The notes below the pieces were generated by a model that had not been told where the DNA came from, ran no database searches, and saw only the letters and a program-made list of their open reading frames with translations. 64,000 bases of DNA. Origin: an uncultured Muribaculaceae bacterium. GTDB lineage: Bacteria > Bacteroidota > Bacteroidia > Bacteroidales > Muribaculaceae. This document shows, piece after piece, positions 61,569 through 64,000 of this stretch. Location: positions 52,180 through 116,179 of the forward strand of contig CAMXAZ010000002.1 of assembly GCA_947179295.1 (NCBI GenBank), read 5' to 3'. Made by a program: the position numbers and the translations under genes. Positions within the stretch are counted from its first letter, which is position 1, and each line of letters opens with the position of its first letter.

Positions 61569-62480
61569 ATGAAAAAACTTCTCATGGTATGCGGCGTCGC
61601 CGCTATGATGTTTGGTGCTACTTCATGCAACAAGACATCTTCTTCTGACAATGCCAACCAAGGTTTTGGCGACTCTCTCTCTGTTGCTATGGGTTCTGCC
61701 CAGGGCAGCCGTCTTCTTTCGGAGTATCTGACACTCCCCGAAGAGCAGCAGGCCAACTACAAGAAAGACGATATTCTCCGCGGTCTCAAGCAGGCCCTCA
61801 TGACCGACACTACCCAGCAGGGCTATCTGACCGGATTCCAGTTCGGTATGCAGCTGTTCGGCCAGATTCTCCGCTATGAGGAGGCCGGTGTGCCCATTGA
61901 CCGCAACAAGCTCTATGAGGCTTATGCCAAGGCTTTCTCTGCCGATTCTGTTGATTCAGACCAGATGCGCGAGCTCCAGACCGAGTTCCAGGTTCTTGCC
62001 CAGCAGGCCCAGCAGAAGATGATGGAATACTATCAGAAGCAGGAAGCTGCTGCCCGCGAGGCTAAGGAAAACAGCCCTGAGGCCAAAGAAAACGTGGCCA
62101 AGGGTGAGGCTTATCTGAAGGACCTGATGGCTAAAGATCCAGAAATCAAGGTTACTGAGTCGGGTCTCGCCTATAAGGTGATCAAGGCCGGCGAAGGTGA
62201 GGCTGTAGGTGCCAACGGCAGCGCAAAGGTTAAATACGTGGGCAAGCTCATCGACGGTAAGGAATTCGACAGCAATTCCGAAGGTGTGGTCATGAACCCC
62301 AACCGCGTTGTGCCCGGCTTCGGCGAAGGTCTTTCAATGATGAAGAACGGTTCGAAGTACATGCTCTATATCCCCGGCAAGCTTGCTTACGGTGTGGATG
62401 GCAATCCGCAGGCCGGTATCGCTCCCAATGCGATGCTCGTGTTTGAGGTTGAGACTTCTGACGTTACTCCCGCCAAATAA
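61569..62480 (+). CDS. FKBP-type peptidyl-prolyl isomerase, lipoprotein
   Basis: A 303-residue protein with a lipobox at Cys20 (Ala-Thr-Ser-Cys), a long helical FKBP_N region with a Gln/Glu-rich coiled coil (about 30-190) and a C-terminal FKBP domain (about 205-300) with KYVG, KEFDSN, VVPGF and KLAYG. Probably membrane-tethered in the periplasm. Third of the series, followed by a strong terminator. Confidence 0.92.
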   Translation: MKKLLMVCGVAAMMFGATSCNKTSSSDNANQGFGDSLSVAMGSAQGSRLLSEYLTLPEEQQANYKKDDILRGLKQALMTDTTQQGYLTGFQFGMQLFGQILRYEEAGVPIDRNKLYEAYAKAFSADSVDSDQMRELQTEFQVLAQQAQQKMMEYYQKQEAAAREAKENSPEAKENVAKGEAYLKDLMAKDPEIKVTESGLAYKVIKAGEGEAVGANGSAKVKYVGKLIDGKEFDSNSEGVVMNPNRVVPGFGEGLSMMKNGSKYMLYIPGKLAYGVDGNPQAGIAPNAMLVFEVETSDVTPAK

Positions 62481-62504
62481 CAAAACTTCATAAAAAGAAA
62501 AATG

Positions 62505-62544
62505 CCGGAGGGCTCCCTATGTGGGGGCTCTCCGGATTTTTTTT
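62505..62544. terminator. Bidirectional terminator between FKBP genes and capsid gene
   Basis: A GC-rich stem (CCGGAG...CTCCGG, 62505-62535) is followed by A and eight T on the plus strand and preceded by an A-rich run (T-rich on the minus strand). It can end transcription of both convergent units. Confidence 0.85.
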
Positions 62545-62603
62545 GTGGCGGATCCGGCCTCGGTGATGCCGCCACGGGAGGGCAAGGGCTGAACGGGGGC
62601 GGA

Positions 62604-63800
62604 TCAGCGGGCGGTGATGCGCATGTGAGCGTTGGGGTGGCGGAGCACAAGGCAGGAGGCTTCGGTGAGGACTACTCCTTCGGTGTTGCGCAGCCCCTGT
62701 TTGCGGAAGCTGATGCGCTCGGCCGAGAAGGGAACGTGGCTGTATTTGGTGAGATATTCGGGGTCGATGACCATGCCGTTGTCAGGCATTCCGCAGAGGT
62801 CGAAGACTTCGGAGTGGTGCACGTAGAGGGTGCCGAACTTGGTGACAATGAGGTGGAAGTCTATGCCCCAGACGGTTTTCTTCTCTGTGGCGCTTACGGT
62901 GCGGACGGCTTTGAAGGTGTTGAGGGCTTCGATGAGTCCCGATCCGGCTATCAGCACTTTGCGGGCCGATCCGGAGTGGCCGGTGAAGGCTTTGCGGGCG
63001 AGCTTGACAAGGGCGGTCTCGTCGAAATCGGCGGCAGAGTAGGTGAAGGTGTTGTCGGTCTGGTTCCAGATGCCTCCGGTGAGAAAGACCTCATCGCCTG
63101 TGGCTGCGAGTTCGATGCGGGAGCGTGCGCCGAAGAGGAATGATTTTTCCATGCCGAGGCGCATGTCCATTATGGCCACTTCTTCCTGGTCGGTGAATTC
63201 CCAGCCGACTTCCTTGTCGGCGAGTCGCTGATAGAGACTTTCTTCAACCTGGCTCTTGAAGATCTGGCAGAAGTTGTAGTCTTTGCGGGGGAGGGCTATG
63301 AACTGGGTGGTCTGCACGTCGAGCTCACGGGCGGCACGGCCCATGCGCACCACGGGGTCGCCGATCTTCAGTTCGAATGTGGCTGGAGTGCTGTCGGCGT
63401 TGACCGGAATGAGGGTGAGGGTGTCGGCGTTGATTTCGGTGATGTAGCCTACGAGCGCCTGGCCTTTGTAGCTGCCGGTTGTCACGGCGAGGCCGGGGAG
63501 GAGCACTGTTTCGGTTTCGGAGAAGATGGCGCCGTTGGCCACTCTGATCGTGAACGCTTTGCCTGCTTCGACTGACAGCGAACGGTTGCTTTCGGTGATG
63601 GTGGTGTTGCCTTCCTTGGTGTCGACCGAGTAGTATTCCACTCGCATCGAGCCGGAGTGGCGGGCTGTGCCGAGGCGTGAGATCTGGTCAAGAGGGGTGG
63701 AGGAGGGGCGGATTTTTACGATGCGGCTGTCGATCTCGTTGCGCAGGAGTTCGGGGGAGATCTCGTTTGAGAGGGTGGTGGTGAGAATGTTTGGTTCCAT
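62604..63800 (-). CDS. Phage major capsid protein (SU10/DUF5309-type, HK97 fold)
   Basis: A 398-residue protein. The N-terminal arm, the long helix with QIFKSQVEESLYQRLADK near residue 180, the A-domain with GxIWNQTDNTFTY, and the C-terminal strands match phage head proteins annotated DUF5309/SU10 major capsid protein. Such proteins build the icosahedral shell. The frame is complete and undamaged. It ends next to bacterial FKBP genes; the gene upstream on the same strand is cut by the window edge. No portal or terminase lies in this part of the window; the portal-type gene is 31 kb away. Confidence 0.82.
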   Translation of the reverse strand: MEPNILTTTLSNEISPELLRNEIDSRIVKIRPSSTPLDQISRLGTARHSGSMRVEYYSVDTKEGNTTITESNRSLSVEAGKAFTIRVANGAIFSETETVLLPGLAVTTGSYKGQALVGYITEINADTLTLIPVNADSTPATFELKIGDPVVRMGRAARELDVQTTQFIALPRKDYNFCQIFKSQVEESLYQRLADKEVGWEFTDQEEVAIMDMRLGMEKSFLFGARSRIELAATGDEVFLTGGIWNQTDNTFTYSAADFDETALVKLARKAFTGHSGSARKVLIAGSGLIEALNTFKAVRTVSATEKKTVWGIDFHLIVTKFGTLYVHHSEVFDLCGMPDNGMVIDPEYLTKYSHVPFSAERISFRKQGLRNTEGVVLTEASCLVLRHPNAHMRITAR

Positions 63801-63832
63801 AGAGATGGTTTAAAGGTGAAAAAACGGGTGGA

Positions 63833-64000
63833 TCAGTCGGGCCATGCGCTCGGCCGGATGGATGCGAGGACGGAGTCGGTGGGGTCTGACTGAGGGGCGG
63901 GACGGTCGTGGTCTTCGTGGCGCACGAGTTCCCAGAGGGTGTAATGGCGGCGCGCGGGTGCCGGCGGCGCGGATGATGGAGCGGGGTCGGGCGAGGGGTC
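63833..64000 (-). CDS. C-terminal end of a protein upstream of the capsid gene (partial)
   Basis: An open frame continues from the right edge to TGA at 63833-63835, giving 55 residues, Pro/Ala/Asp-rich at first and then with an HYTLWELVRHED segment. The gap to the capsid start is 32 bases. In phage genomes a scaffold or protease gene often precedes the capsid gene; this could be one, but nothing in the visible part confirms it. Confidence 0.5.
   Translation of the reverse strand, partial: DPSPDPAPSSAPPAPARRHYTLWELVRHEDHDRPAPQSDPTDSVLASIRPSAWPD

Overview
The window looks like chromosomal DNA of a gut Bacteroidales, most likely Muribaculaceae (inference). The signs are SusC/SusD genes with a hybrid two-component regulator, a type 9 secretion C-terminal sorting domain, DUF4834/DUF4271/DUF2723 proteins, and many promoters of the Bacteroidetes type (TTTG, 18-23 nt, TAnnTTTG). 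No rRNA, tRNA, insertion sequence or CRISPR array was recognised.

Layout. 0-4.4 kb: a membrane-protein tail, a TPR/LuxR-like membrane regulator, a PLDc_N-type small membrane protein and the phosphatidylethanolamine genes psd-pssA with a DUF4834 gene. 4.6-25.2 kb: a large leftward Wzy-type exopolysaccharide/glycan region: Wza-like exporter, Wzc-like tyrosine kinase, six glycosyltransferases, an EpsG/Wzy-like polymerase, then a GNAT, an initiating sugar-phosphate transferase, a DegT aminotransferase, a CapD/PglF-like dehydratase and an OmpA protein. Two unexplained two-gene cassettes sit inside it: a 46-aa + 163-aa pair on the opposite strand, and a 179-aa + six-TM membrane protein pair. 25.4-28.4 kb: a MetE-like protein lacking two zinc ligands, a ThiF/MoeB-like E1 enzyme and bioB. 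28.6-31.5 kb: four phage-structural-type genes including a portal protein. 31.7-41.8 kb: housekeeping genes (XRE regulator, LOG protein, DUF4271, hemD, rnpA, yidD, TatD, queG, NodB deacetylase, DUF2723, trpS). 42.1-42.9 kb: a hicAB toxin-antitoxin operon. 43.2-47.3 kb: a cobalamin riboswitch in front of a large T9SS-type secreted protein, next to a cob(I)alamin adenosyltransferase. 47.5-58.9 kb: a small polysaccharide utilisation locus with regulator, pectinesterase, SusC and SusD. 59.2-62.5 kb: riboflavin synthase and three consecutive FKBP isomerases. 62.6-64.0 kb: a phage major capsid protein and a truncated upstream gene, running leftwards off the window.

How the genes fit together. The exopolysaccharide block has the parts for priming (CapD, DegT, sugar transferase), extension, polymerisation and export of a surface glycan; no Wzx flippase is seen. 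The B12 riboswitch implies that the 1003-aa surface protein is made when cobalamin is scarce. The portal and capsid genes lie 31 kb apart, face opposite ways and are embedded in housekeeping DNA; this resembles scattered, domesticated phage-head genes more than one intact prophage.
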